A DNA stretch of 64,000 bases from Eubacteriaceae bacterium CHKCI004 (GTDB taxonomy: Bacteria; Bacillota; Clostridia; Lachnospirales; Lachnospiraceae), in the NCBI GenBank assembly GCA_900016875.1, contig FCNR01000012.1, forward strand, positions 60,218 through 124,217, in the 5' to 3' direction. This document shows, one piece after another, positions 53,294 to 61,313 of the stretch; within the stretch, counting starts at the first letter, position 1, and every line of letters begins with the position of its first letter. Both the position numbers and the translations under genes were made by a program. The notes below the pieces were generated by a model. The model was given only the letters and a program-made list of their open reading frames with translations, was not told where the DNA came from and did no database searches.

Positions 53294-54199
53294 TTACAGG
53301 AGCACCATACTCCACAACGGAGTCGTGATCAGCGAGGCTGCTGTCGAAAAAACGACAAGCTTTACAGCAAATTCTGAATCTCCGTTGTACTGTGCAGCCA
53401 GAATAGTCGTGGTCGCCCCCGCCGGCATAGCCGCCAGAAGTACGCTTACGCCCATCACCAGACTGTCCATATGCAGAAGACGGCACGGCACCCAGACAAT
53501 AAACGGAATAATGACCAGACGGAGCACTGTATAAAACAAAATATCTTTATCCAGAAGAGTCCTCGGATCCGCATCGGCCAGGATCATTCCTATGACCATC
53601 ATGGATATGGCCGTATTACAATTTCCCACAGCCGAAATCACATCATTGGCAAAGACCGGAGGCCGTAATCCGGTGAGCATAAGGAACAGTCCGATCATGC
53701 AGGCAAGAATGCAGGGATGCGTCAGCACTTTTTTCAGCAGCGCTTTTTTGCCTGGCGCCTCCGTAAAGACTGTGATGCCTTCCGACCACATCATCACCCG
53801 CTGAGGAATCAGATACACAGACGCAAGCGTCAGCCCCATGGAACCGAACACTCCCTCTGCCAGCGGATTCCCCATAAAACCCGCATTGGAGCATATTGTT
53901 CCATACCGCAGGCATTTCCTTCGTCCTTCCGTGGTATTTTTAAACAGCAGATGTCCCAGAATCACACAACCGGCCTGTATCAGCAGAGAAACCACAAAAA
54001 TATTCGCAAAATCTGCGGCAATGTCTGTGGAAAAGTCCACCATAAAGGATTCTATGATATTACAGGGCAAAATCAGGTTGACGACCAGGTCCGTCAGATT
54101 CTTCTGCCCTACAGCTCCCACCATCCCGATCTTCTTCACGGCCAGTCCGATGGCGATCAGGGAAAAAATCATCAGCTGCAAATCTATTAGTTCTTCCAT
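53294..54199 (-). CDS. AEC family transporter (auxin efflux carrier-like)
   Basis: 301 residues, about ten membrane helices. N-terminal half contains IGLAVKKIGMVG, NLTDLVVNLILPCNIIESF; the second repeat AGATTTILAAQYNGDSEFAVKLVVFSTAASL is highly typical of the family, which exports or imports small organic acids such as malate. Monocistronic, 185 bases downstream (in map terms) of cpsB. Substrate unknown. Confidence 0.9.
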   Translation of the reverse strand: MEELIDLQLMIFSLIAIGLAVKKIGMVGAVGQKNLTDLVVNLILPCNIIESFMVDFSTDIAADFANIFVVSLLIQAGCVILGHLLFKNTTEGRRKCLRYGTICSNAGFMGNPLAEGVFGSMGLTLASVYLIPQRVMMWSEGITVFTEAPGKKALLKKVLTHPCILACMIGLFLMLTGLRPPVFANDVISAVGNCNTAISMMVIGMILADADPRTLLDKDILFYTVLRLVIIPFIVWVPCRLLHMDSLVMGVSVLLAAMPAGATTTILAAQYNGDSEFAVKLVVFSTAASLITTPLWSMVLL

Positions 54200-54418
54200 A
54201 ATATATCTCTTCCTGTTCCACTCCTTTCGCCACTATCCATGTATGAAAAGGTCTGCCGGCACTACGGACAGATCGAATATGCTCTTCCGGCGGCGGCGCC
54301 TTTATATTTGTTCTGAACCAAATTCCCCACTATCATAACACATTCTGTATTGTTTGTAACCCATTTCTTATGTTATAATTTTTACCAGAACGGTTAAAAA
54401 AGGAAAGGAGACAGCCTG

Positions 54419-54874
54419 TTGAATCTTAAAAAAATTAACAAAAAAACCATCGCGGACCTTGCCTTTTTCCTTGAACGAATCATGTCCGCCATCGTTTTTA
54501 TCGCTATTATTGTCGCTATCATCTCCTTATGGGAGCCATTTCTGCACTTCTGGGAACACAGAGCGCAGCACGGAGCATTCCTTGAGTTTCTCGATATTGT
54601 TTTCAGCATTGTTATCGGCATAGAGTTTTTCAAGCTCCTGTGCAAACCAGGCAAAGAAACGCTGCTTGAAGTACTGATGTTTGTTGTCGCACGGCACATG
54701 ATCATCGAAGAGACAAGCACCATGGAGAATCTGACCTCCATCATAACCATCGGCCTGCTGTTTGTGATCGATCGCTTTTTGTTGAGCAATCCGGATTCTC
54801 CCGGCCACTCCACCGGGGACGGCGGAACTTCTGTTTTCCACAGCAGCACCCCGGATGAAAAAAATAATACATAA
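54419..54874 (+). CDS. Small integral membrane protein, PsiE-like
   Basis: 151 residues with four hydrophobic helices. The segment GIEFFKLLCKPGKETLLEVL followed by FVVARHMIIEETSTMENL resembles the phosphate-starvation-inducible PsiE family; I am only moderately sure. C-terminal tail is polar. Starts at TTG 54419 behind AAAGGAG. Divergent from the AEC gene. Confidence 0.7.
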   Translation: MNLKKINKKTIADLAFFLERIMSAIVFIAIIVAIISLWEPFLHFWEHRAQHGAFLEFLDIVFSIVIGIEFFKLLCKPGKETLLEVLMFVVARHMIIEETSTMENLTSIITIGLLFVIDRFLLSNPDSPGHSTGDGGTSVFHSSTPDEKNNT

Positions 54875-55037
54875 ATATGCAAAAGTATTGGATTACCTTC
54901 ATTAATCCTTATAACTTTTATTGTTTTAAAATAAAAAATATTAATAAATATAGATTTTTTGAGGCACACTTCATTGTATAAAATTCGTTTTAAAGATAAA
55001 ATTTTTGTATATTATGTCGAGTACAGGAGGTTTTCCT

Positions 55038-55301
55038 TTGAATAATTACAAACATTTTTACGAATTTCTCAGGCTTCAGATACATTCTTATCGTTCTCGC
55101 CATTCGTTTACACAAGAACGGATGGCTGAGATTCTTCACATATCCGCCAGATCCTATTTTGATCAGGAACATGGCAAATACGGTTTTTCTTCACCCACTT
55201 TTGCTTTTTTTCTTTTGAATCTCTCTGAGGAAGAGGTTCTGCGCCTTTTAAAAGATGCCCGAACAGTTCTTGAAGGGAGGAATGAAAATGATATCCGCTG
55301 A
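55038..55301 (+). CDS. Small helix-turn-helix protein
   Basis: 87 residues starting at TTG 55038 (AGGAGG seven bases upstream). The centre RHSFTQERMAEILHISARSYFDQEHGKYG is an XRE-type HTH: recognition helix around HISARSY. It overlaps the next gene by 14 bases, so the two are translated as a pair. Upstream DNA is unusually AT-rich. Likely a transcription regulator or a partner of the Spo0A-like protein. Confidence 0.75.
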   Translation: MNNYKHFYEFLRLQIHSYRSRHSFTQERMAEILHISARSYFDQEHGKYGFSSPTFAFFLLNLSEEEVLRLLKDARTVLEGRNENDIR

Positions 55302-55695
55302 TATACCTTATTCTCCTGCGGCTATCCGTCGGCTTCTCTTAAAGCTTGGCGCCACGCCGCGGTACATTGGCTTCGAGTATGTGCTTCACGCCATTGTTCT
55401 TTCTCTTGAAAACAGCCAGTATCTGCTGTCTGTGACCAAAGAGCTTTATCCTGATGTTGCCAAAAAATATCATACTACTATCTATTCTGTGGAGCGGGAT
55501 ATCCGCACAGTCATCACGATTATATGGAAGAGAAACCCGGTTTTGCTGAATCAGATCGCAGGCTATCCGCTGGATAAGAAACCGGCGGTCGGTGAATTTA
55601 TCGCCATTATGCGAGAGTATCTTTTATACCATATGGAGGCGATACACACCCCGTATCCGGAAGAGTCATCTCTGTACAGCAGGAATAGCATCTGA
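55288..55695 (+). CDS. Stand-alone Spo0A C-terminal domain protein
   Basis: 135 residues. Residues ~10-90 align with the DNA-binding effector domain of Spo0A: IRRLLLKLGATPRYIGFEYV, LLSVTKELYPDVAKKYHTT, VERDIRTVITIIWKRN (Spo0A has EIGVPAHIKGYLYL, SITKVLYPDIAKKFNTT, VERAIRHAIEVAW). The receiver domain is absent, so it would bind DNA without phosphorylation. ATG 55288 follows GGGAGG by seven bases. Paired with the HTH gene; could compete with or mimic Spo0A at 0A boxes (inference). Confidence 0.82.
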   Translation: MISADIPYSPAAIRRLLLKLGATPRYIGFEYVLHAIVLSLENSQYLLSVTKELYPDVAKKYHTTIYSVERDIRTVITIIWKRNPVLLNQIAGYPLDKKPAVGEFIAIMREYLLYHMEAIHTPYPEESSLYSRNSI

Positions 55696-55744
55696 CACCG
55701 CCTTCGTGAAAATGTCCCTCCTTTTCCACTCGTCAGAATCTTAT

Positions 55745-55812
55745 AAAAATGACATCCATGAGCTCACCGGCAGCACTGCCGGATAAGATGATATCTCATG
55801 GATGTCATTTTT
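55745..55812 (+). terminator. Long convergent terminator
   Basis: AAAATGACATCCATGAG pairs with CTCATGGATGTCATTTT (55745-55812), with an inner CCGGCAG/CTGCCGG hairpin and T-runs on both strands; separates the Spo0A-like gene from the opposite-facing hypothetical gene. Confidence 0.88.
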
Positions 55813-55819
55813 ACAAATG

Positions 55820-56152
55820 CTATTTCTTTTTCGTTATAATTCCAAAATACAAAAACATGGGATACAGATACGAGGCTCCGAACACACCCAGTTTTTTCGG
55901 CCCGCTGACCTCGCTGAGCTCCAGAGCTCTTTTCAGCGCCACATCCACAGTTGCGCGTGTTATGGTCTTTTCTTTTCTGCTGATCTTTATCTCATGTCCT
56001 TTTACCGTGTATCGGAACCCGCAATTTCTGACAGTGAAAAACGGATAATTCTGAAACGCTATAACCATCTCCCAGACTGCTTCGCTGGCTGCGGCAAAAT
56101 CATCCGCCGCCTCCCGGAGCCTTCGCTGCTGTCTTTTAAGAATCTCTTCCAT
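55820..56152 (-). CDS. Hypothetical protein, 110 aa
   Basis: Not recognised with confidence. N-terminal helix with many charged residues (LKRQQRRLREAADDFAAASE), then a mixed region with ending GPKKLGVFGASYLYPMFLYFGII. It looks like a compact soluble domain. It ends eight bases from a strong terminator and starts 47 bases downstream of citrate synthase in the same direction, so probably the second gene of that transcript. Confidence 0.65.
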   Translation of the reverse strand: MEEILKRQQRRLREAADDFAAASEAVWEMVIAFQNYPFFTVRNCGFRYTVKGHEIKISRKEKTITRATVDVALKRALELSEVSGPKKLGVFGASYLYPMFLYFGIITKKK

Positions 56153-56199
56153 AACAATAAACTCTCCATTCCGTACAGCTGCTCCGGCTACACTTCCCG

Positions 56200-57579
56200 C
56201 TACCTCTCGTTCATCGGAATAAACGCTCTGTGGTGTCCCACATATTTGTACGCCGGGCGAATGATCTTACCGGCGTTGATCAGCTCTTCCAGACGGTGCG
56301 CGCTCCACCCCGGCATACGGGCAATGGCAAAAAGCGGCGTAAACAGTTCCTGCGGGATGCCAAGCATTGTATAGACAAAACCGCTGTAGAAATCTACGTT
56401 GGCGCAGACCGGTTTAAACATCTTTCTGTGAACCGGTATGAGTCTCCTGGCTGTTTTCTCCACCAGATCATAGAGCGCGAACTCTTCCATTTTTCCCTTC
56501 TCCTCTGCCAGAAAGCGGGCGTATTTTTTCAGGATAACTTCCCGTGGATCAGACAACGTGTAAACCGCATGACCCATACCATAAATCAATCCTGTACGGT
56601 CGAACGCTTTTTTATCAAGAATCTTCTGCAGATATTCGGCAATTTCCGACTCATTGGTCCAGTCCTTCACATTTTCTTTAATGTTATCAAACATTTTCTG
56701 CGCTTTCAGGTTGGCGCCGCCGTGCCGCGGCCCTTTCAGAGACCCAATGGACGCCGCCACCGACGAGTACGTATCTGTTCCTGATGAGGATACAACTCTC
56801 GTCGTGAAAGAAGAGTTATTGCCTCCTCCATGCTCAGCGTGAAGAATCAGCGCAATGTCCAGTACTCTGGCTTCCAGCTCGGTATATTTTCTGTCCGGAC
56901 GCAGCATAAGAAGAATATTCTCCGCCAGGGACAGTCCCCGTTCCGGATTGCGGATAAACAATGTTTCATCCAGACGGAAATGCCGGTATGCATGATAAGA
57001 GTATACCGCAATAAGAGGCAGTTTTGCAATCAAATCCATGGATTGGCGCAAAACATTTCGCGGGGAAATGTTTTCCGGATCATCATCATATGTATACAAA
57101 GTCAGAACACATCGCTGCATGGCATTCATAATATTCTGGTTGGACGCCTTCATGATGACATCTCTGACAAATCTGCTGCTCAGGCTTTCCAGCTCAAACA
57201 TGACATCCTGAAAACGTTCCATCTCTTTTTGATCCGGCAGCTTTCCGAACAACAACAGATAAATGGTCTCTTCAAACCCATATTTTCTTCCTTCCATGCC
57301 ATTGACTAAATCATAAATGTCAACTCCCTGATAATACAGATGGCCGTCGGAAGGAATCTGACGCCCGTCAATGAAATCATAGGCACAGATATCGGAAATC
57401 TCCGTCAGTCCTGTAAGCACGCCTTTACCGGTGGAATCACGCAATCCTCTCTTCACATCATATTCCAGATACAAATTCGGATCGATTCTATGGCTGTGCA
57501 TCAATTCTTCTTCCAGAATGTTCATATCGAGCTTCAGCTCTTCTATGTCTTCCATCCTCATGTTCTCCTGTTTTGGCAT
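56200..57579 (-). CDS. gltA: Citrate synthase
   Basis: 459 residues. Condenses oxaloacetate and acetyl-CoA. Family motifs: LHAEHGGGNNSSFTTRVVSS, GSLKGPRHGGAN, GMGHAVYTLSDPRE and VDFYSGFVYTMLGI. The ~75-residue N-terminal extension before YQGVDIYDL is typical of clostridial enzymes; 2-methylcitrate synthase is an alternative but no methylcitrate genes are nearby. ATG 57579 has GGAGGG upstream. Its promoter carries an ARG-box-like operator. Confidence 0.92.
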   Translation of the reverse strand: MPKQENMRMEDIEELKLDMNILEEELMHSHRIDPNLYLEYDVKRGLRDSTGKGVLTGLTEISDICAYDFIDGRQIPSDGHLYYQGVDIYDLVNGMEGRKYGFEETIYLLLFGKLPDQKEMERFQDVMFELESLSSRFVRDVIMKASNQNIMNAMQRCVLTLYTYDDDPENISPRNVLRQSMDLIAKLPLIAVYSYHAYRHFRLDETLFIRNPERGLSLAENILLMLRPDRKYTELEARVLDIALILHAEHGGGNNSSFTTRVVSSSGTDTYSSVAASIGSLKGPRHGGANLKAQKMFDNIKENVKDWTNESEIAEYLQKILDKKAFDRTGLIYGMGHAVYTLSDPREVILKKYARFLAEEKGKMEEFALYDLVEKTARRLIPVHRKMFKPVCANVDFYSGFVYTMLGIPQELFTPLFAIARMPGWSAHRLEELINAGKIIRPAYKYVGHHRAFIPMNER

Positions 57580-57604
57580 ATATATCCCTCCTGATCTTAT
57601 TATT

Positions 57605-57633
57605 ATATTACATAATAATGAATAATAATTCAA
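57605..57633 (-). promoter_or_regulatory. Citrate synthase promoter overlapped by an ARG-box-like site
   Basis: TTGAAT (57628-57633), 17 bp, TAATAT (57605-57610) on the minus strand. TGAATAATAATTCA (57619-57632) covers the spacer and -35 and fits the ARG box core TGNATWWWWATNCA perfectly. A second copy of the half, ATTATTATTCAT (57674-57685), mirrors ATGAATAATAAT (57618-57629). Confidence 0.65.
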
Positions 57634-57766
57634 GACATTTTTCATTTTTCGGCGTTTTATTCACAGATAGCCTATTATTATTCATGTTTTCTGCATTTTT
57701 TTATACTTTTCTTTCAGTATTCTTTCTCATACGCCCAGGAAACACAAGAAATCCGTTTGACCGCCG

Positions 57767-59035
57767 CTACGGGAACGGAATACAGCAGAACAATTCAAAC
57801 ACGCCCTCTTTCTGACCGATCTCCATATTCCCCCCGTATCTCCGCACACTCTTCTCAATGCTGCGAAGACCGTATCCATGATTTTTCCGGTCCGCCTTTG
57901 TGGTTGACGGAAAGACAGAATACTCCATCCTGGAACTCTTCCCGCAGGGGTTGCTTATTTTAATCGCCAGCATTCCTTTGCCCGCCCGGCTTTCCAGAGA
58001 AATCTGCCGCATTTTCTCCGGCAGTCCCTCACAGGCTTCCGCAGCATTATCCAGGGCGTTGGCGTAGATCGCACAGATATCTGCCTTCTCAAAAGGCAGC
58101 TCCTCCGGAATATCCAGTTTCATTTCACAAGAAATATTCTGCTGCTGCAGCATGCCTTCTTTCACAGACAACACCGCATTGACCGTGGAATCTCCACAGT
58201 AATTTAAAGTCCTTGACAAAGCGCTGTTATCCAGGAGCTCACGAATATATTTATCTCTCTCTCCTTCCGGAAGCGCAGCGAGCGCCTGCAGGTGATTGGC
58301 CATATCATGGCGGAGTCTCCGTATCTCGAAATGCTGTTGCTCCATGGTCTCATAATATTTCTGATTCATCTGAGCAAACATAGCTTCCTGTTCCAGTTTC
58401 CTCTGGCGCATCAGAACACGGATAGCCCAAAGCAGCCCCACAAACGCAAGGATTGACAGACAAAGCACAGCAAAATGCAGCCGCAGATCAACGTTTCCCG
58501 GTTCCCACCGTTCTCTGGAAAGCAGAACAACTCCAAGCACGCTCCCCACTGGCACAATGGTCAGAAGAAGAATCAAACGCCACATTTCCGGCGTCAGATC
58601 GTCATCTTTCTCCGGCGCAGCCAGCCAGGTTATAATATAAAACAAAAATGCAAATATCACTCTCGGCAGCATAAAATCATCCGAATGATTACGGATAAAA
58701 TTATCTACAATGGCGTTCCATGCAAACACTGTACTGCCTAAAAGCAGTCCCATACAGATCTTCTTCCATCCGCTGCCGCAGCAGCAAACCCATATAATAA
58801 GAAGAAGCGCAAGAAATGTCGGCGGGAGATTCGCCAGATCGCCGATATAAACCACCGTGCCGCCGGCCAAAAATCCCATGACCGCCAACAGCCCATAACT
58901 CCACCAGCATTTTTTTATCCGAAACAGATTCCTCACTGATCCCACAATAAAAATAACAATTACGATCATTCCCAGCCATTGCCAGAATGTCGGCATCAAA
59001 ACCAGATCATGCAAATAAGATACCGCTGTCTCCAT
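57767..59035 (-). CDS. GHKL sensor histidine kinase (AgrC-like)
   Basis: 422 residues. About six to seven membrane helices in the first ~215 residues, then a phospho-acceptor segment RRLRHDMANHLQALAAL and a GHKL ATPase (ALDNAAEACEGLP, KISNPCGKS, KNHGYGLRSIEK). This layout is that of peptide-sensing kinases. The RR gene ends six bases upstream. The divergently encoded ABC exporter suggests sensing of an antimicrobial or signal peptide. Confidence 0.9.
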   Translation of the reverse strand: METAVSYLHDLVLMPTFWQWLGMIVIVIFIVGSVRNLFRIKKCWWSYGLLAVMGFLAGGTVVYIGDLANLPPTFLALLLIIWVCCCGSGWKKICMGLLLGSTVFAWNAIVDNFIRNHSDDFMLPRVIFAFLFYIITWLAAPEKDDDLTPEMWRLILLLTIVPVGSVLGVVLLSRERWEPGNVDLRLHFAVLCLSILAFVGLLWAIRVLMRQRKLEQEAMFAQMNQKYYETMEQQHFEIRRLRHDMANHLQALAALPEGERDKYIRELLDNSALSRTLNYCGDSTVNAVLSVKEGMLQQQNISCEMKLDIPEELPFEKADICAIYANALDNAAEACEGLPEKMRQISLESRAGKGMLAIKISNPCGKSSRMEYSVFPSTTKADRKNHGYGLRSIEKSVRRYGGNMEIGQKEGVFELFCCIPFP

Positions 59036-59041
59036 CCCACG

Positions 59042-59749
59042 TCACTCCTTCAGCATGGCTTTTGCCAGCTTCACTGCCGCTGACTCCCGCAAAGAGCGGC
59101 TCACCGGAAGCGTTCTCTCACCAATCTCCACAGAAGAGCCTCCGATGTGACTCACCGCGTCGGCATGAACCAGATAGCGCTGATGAATCCGCACAAAATC
59201 TTCTCCCAGACGCGCTTCCACCGCATCCAGTTTGTCATAAAAAGCATACTCTCCGCCTGCAGTCACCAAAGTCACCTTTCTTCTGTCACTATAAAAATAT
59301 AAGATGTCCTTATGCGAAAACCGATACGTTCCTTCCGTGTTCTTCACCACAAAGCTCCTCTCATCTTCCCGGTACATTTTCTCCCTCACCCGTTTAAGAA
59401 CCGCTGCCAGCCGTTCCTCCTGCACAGGCTTCATCAGATAATCGAGGGCTCCCACACGATATCCGTCAAACACATAATCGGCATAGCCTGTCACGAACAC
59501 GATAAGCAGCGTCTCCTCAAACTCCCGGATCTGCTCCGCTGTCTCCATCCCGTTCATGCCTTCCATCTCCACATCCAGAAACAGCAGGTCAATCTCTCCC
59601 GGGTGGCTGCGAAGCCAGTTCACGGCACTCTTTCCCGATGAGAAATCATAGACCACTTCCTCACTGCCCTCCCGCAGCAGTTTCGAAAGCTGCATCCACA
59701 GCGCGTCCCTGGCGTGCACTTCATCGTCACAGATGGCTATTCTGAGCAT
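59042..59749 (-). CDS. LytTR-type response regulator
   Basis: 235 residues. Receiver domain with DDE at the N-terminus and phospho-acceptor Asp in IDLLFLDVEMEGMNG; K at YLMKPVQ. C-terminal LytTR DNA-binding domain (~135-235) with YRFSHKDILYFYSDRRKVTL and FVRIHQRYLVHADAV. It should bind the paired 21-bp-period repeats found upstream of its own gene and of the ABC transporter genes. Followed six bases later by its kinase. Confidence 0.93.
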   Translation of the reverse strand: MLRIAICDDEVHARDALWMQLSKLLREGSEEVVYDFSSGKSAVNWLRSHPGEIDLLFLDVEMEGMNGMETAEQIREFEETLLIVFVTGYADYVFDGYRVGALDYLMKPVQEERLAAVLKRVREKMYREDERSFVVKNTEGTYRFSHKDILYFYSDRRKVTLVTAGGEYAFYDKLDAVEARLGEDFVRIHQRYLVHADAVSHIGGSSVEIGERTLPVSRSLRESAAVKLAKAMLKE

Positions 59750-59809
59750 AAAGATTTCCCCTTTCCTTTACGGTTTCTTTCTTTATTATTAATATATCTT
59801 TTCCTTATC

Positions 59810-59838
59810 AGTATATCTTTTCCCTCAGGCACTGTCAA
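59810..59838 (-). promoter_or_regulatory. Sigma-A promoter of the response-regulator operon
   Basis: TTGACA (59833-59838), 17-bp spacer, TATACT (59810-59815) on the minus strand. Confidence 0.85.
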
Positions 59839-59876
59839 ACTGCCCGGGAGAGTTCTCCGTCCGGAAAAGCGCCAAA

Positions 59877-59905
59877 CTTTACATCCCAGATGCCATTCTT
59901 TACAT
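59877..59905. promoter_or_regulatory. LytTR-type direct repeat, site 1
   Basis: CTTTACAT at 59877-59884 and 59898-59905, period 21 bp, 38 bp upstream of the RR -35 box. The spacing of two helical turns is typical for LytTR dimers. The flanking sequence CCATTCTTTACATTTTCTGC is shared with site 2. Confidence 0.65.
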
Positions 59906-59978
59906 TTTCTGCAGAACCTTGCCCGCGTTTTGACTTTGTCTACAATTATGATTTTTTATATTTTGAAAATAAATATCC

Positions 59979-60007
59979 TTGATTATGATTTTAAGCTGTG
60001 CTATAGT
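59979..60007 (+). promoter_or_regulatory. Promoter of the antitoxin RNA
   Basis: TTGATT (59979-59984), 17-bp spacer, TATAGT (60002-60007); start expected near 60014. Confidence 0.7.
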
Positions 60008-60013
60008 AAAAAC

Positions 60014-60110
60014 ACAAAGGGAACAGCTGCCCGCAAAGGGGTTGGCCTCATATATAGGTAGAAAAATCACCCTTATTTTTGGGTCAATGTATAGAGGGTG
60101 ATTTTTCTAC
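60014..60110 (+). ncRNA. Putative type I antitoxin RNA
   Basis: About 97 nt from the promoter at 59979 to a 15-bp perfect hairpin. It runs against the 3' end of the toxin gene, whose stop codon is at 60118, so the two transcripts overlap in the terminator. Its 5' part has GGAACAGCTG-N10-GGTTGGCCTC, a near copy of the toxin mRNA leader, but in opposite DNA orientation. Confidence 0.6.
60058..60110. terminator. Shared toxin/antitoxin terminator
   Basis: Perfect 15-base arms GTAGAAAAATCACCC (60058-60072) and GGGTGATTTTTCTAC (60096-60110) with a 23-base loop; usable in both directions. Confidence 0.8.
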
Positions 60111-60117
60111 GCTTATC

Positions 60118-60210
60118 TTAATGCTGACAAATCACATATATGTACGTCAACAGGGATATAATGAACATACCAAATTGGATTAAATCATTGAAATCAAAAT
60201 GGTTTTTCAT
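60118..60210 (-). CDS. Holin-like type I toxin, 30 aa
   Basis: ATG 60210 behind GGGGGTGATACGG encodes 30 residues: a polar start (MKNHFDFNDLIQ) and a hydrophobic helix FGMFIISLLTYIYVICQ. The FGMFIISLL pattern is the hallmark of the putative holin-like toxin family found in Firmicutes type I toxin-antitoxin loci. It is followed by the shared terminator and opposed by an antisense RNA. When unchecked, such peptides damage the membrane. Too short for automatic gene finders. Confidence 0.75.
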   Translation of the reverse strand: MKNHFDFNDLIQFGMFIISLLTYIYVICQH

Positions 60211-60401
60211 CCGTATCACCCCCGTTCTTATGTAGAATGGAGGTCAACCACCCGGAAACACAGCTGTTCCAAATCTATGGTAACATTTCTTTTATATTTT
60301 TACTATATATTTTTATTTTTAAAAATATATTTCTTTTGTTCAGCAATTATTTCGTACATTTTTGTATGGCACTCTATGACACCCGAATACCCTAAACGAT
60401 T

Positions 60402-60430
60402 CTTCACATCCCACGCACCATTCTTTACAT
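60402..60430. promoter_or_regulatory. LytTR-type direct repeat, site 2
   Basis: CTTCACAT (60402-60409) and CTTTACAT (60423-60430), period 21 bp, same orientation and flanks as site 1, about 125 bp upstream of the ABC ATPase start. Confidence 0.65.
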
Positions 60431-60554
60431 TTTCTGCAAACCCCTTCCAAACTTTTCATCAGAGCTTCCATTCTTGTCACGGCAAAATCTGCCGGGATTT
60501 TTTTGTGCTATATTGAGGCCAGCAACACATAGAAATCAGAAAGGATGGATACAT

Positions 60555-61292
60555 ATGTTATACGTTAAGGATCTTCACAAATCTTATATGACAGGCAAAA
60601 AGGAGTACCCTGTGCTGAAAGGCATCAATTTTCAGATTGCAAAAGGAGAATTCGTGGCAGTGATGGGACCGTCCGGCTCAGGAAAGAGCACTCTTCTAAA
60701 CTGCATTTCCTGTTACATTCCTTTTGATAAAGGCGAGATCACCCTGGGCGGCATAGATCTGACCAACCTCAATGAGACAGGGCTTGCAAAAGTGAGAAAT
60801 GAAAAACTGGGCTTTGTATTTCAGGATTTTATGCTGCTGGACGGTCTCAGCGTCCGTGAAAATATCCTTGTTCCCCGGATCATTCGGGGAAAGGTGGACG
60901 CAGAAGCTGAACGGCTCGCCGACCGCCTGATTTCTCTTTTTGGCATTGAACACATTAAAAATAAATATCCGGCGGAGATTTCCGGAGGGGAAAAGCAGCG
61001 GACAGCCGTCGCCAGAAGCCTCATCAACGACCCTTATGTGATCCTGGCCGACGAGCCCACGGGCAACCTGGACAGTAAATCAAGCCGGACGGTCATCGAG
61101 TCTTTCGAACACGCCAAAGAGCAGATGAACGCCACTATATTTATGGTGACCCACGACAGTTTTGCCGCATCATTCTGCGATCGGGTAATTCTCCTGAAGG
61201 ACGGCACGGTCTTCAGGCATCTGGAAAAGGCTGGAAGCCGCAGCGATTTTCAGGATGTGTTATTGGAAGCTATTAAGGAAATGAGTGAATAA
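60555..61292 (+). CDS. ABC transporter ATP-binding protein
   Basis: 245 residues, MacB/BceA-type ATPase. Walker A GPSGSGKST, Q-loop FVFQDFMLLDGLS, signature ISGGEKQR, Walker B VILADEPTGNLD, H-loop FMVTHD. Works with the FtsX-type permease encoded 21 bases downstream, as in bacitracin/peptide resistance exporters. ATG 60555 has AAAGGATGG upstream; the longer open frame to 60474 is not part of the protein. Confidence 0.94.
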   Translation: MLYVKDLHKSYMTGKKEYPVLKGINFQIAKGEFVAVMGPSGSGKSTLLNCISCYIPFDKGEITLGGIDLTNLNETGLAKVRNEKLGFVFQDFMLLDGLSVRENILVPRIIRGKVDAEAERLADRLISLFGIEHIKNKYPAEISGGEKQRTAVARSLINDPYVILADEPTGNLDSKSSRTVIESFEHAKEQMNATIFMVTHDSFAASFCDRVILLKDGTVFRHLEKAGSRSDFQDVLLEAIKEMSE

Positions 61293-61313
61293 AAAAGAAA
61301 GTGGTGATCTATT

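Larger units (their letters stand above)
59750..60554. other. Divergent control region with an embedded toxin-antitoxin locus
   Basis: 805 bases between the two-component genes and the ABC genes. It contains, in order, the RR promoter, a LytTR-type repeat pair, the antitoxin promoter and RNA, a shared terminator, the 30-aa toxin gene, a homologous inverted leader, a second LytTR repeat pair, and the ABC leader. Confidence 0.7.
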
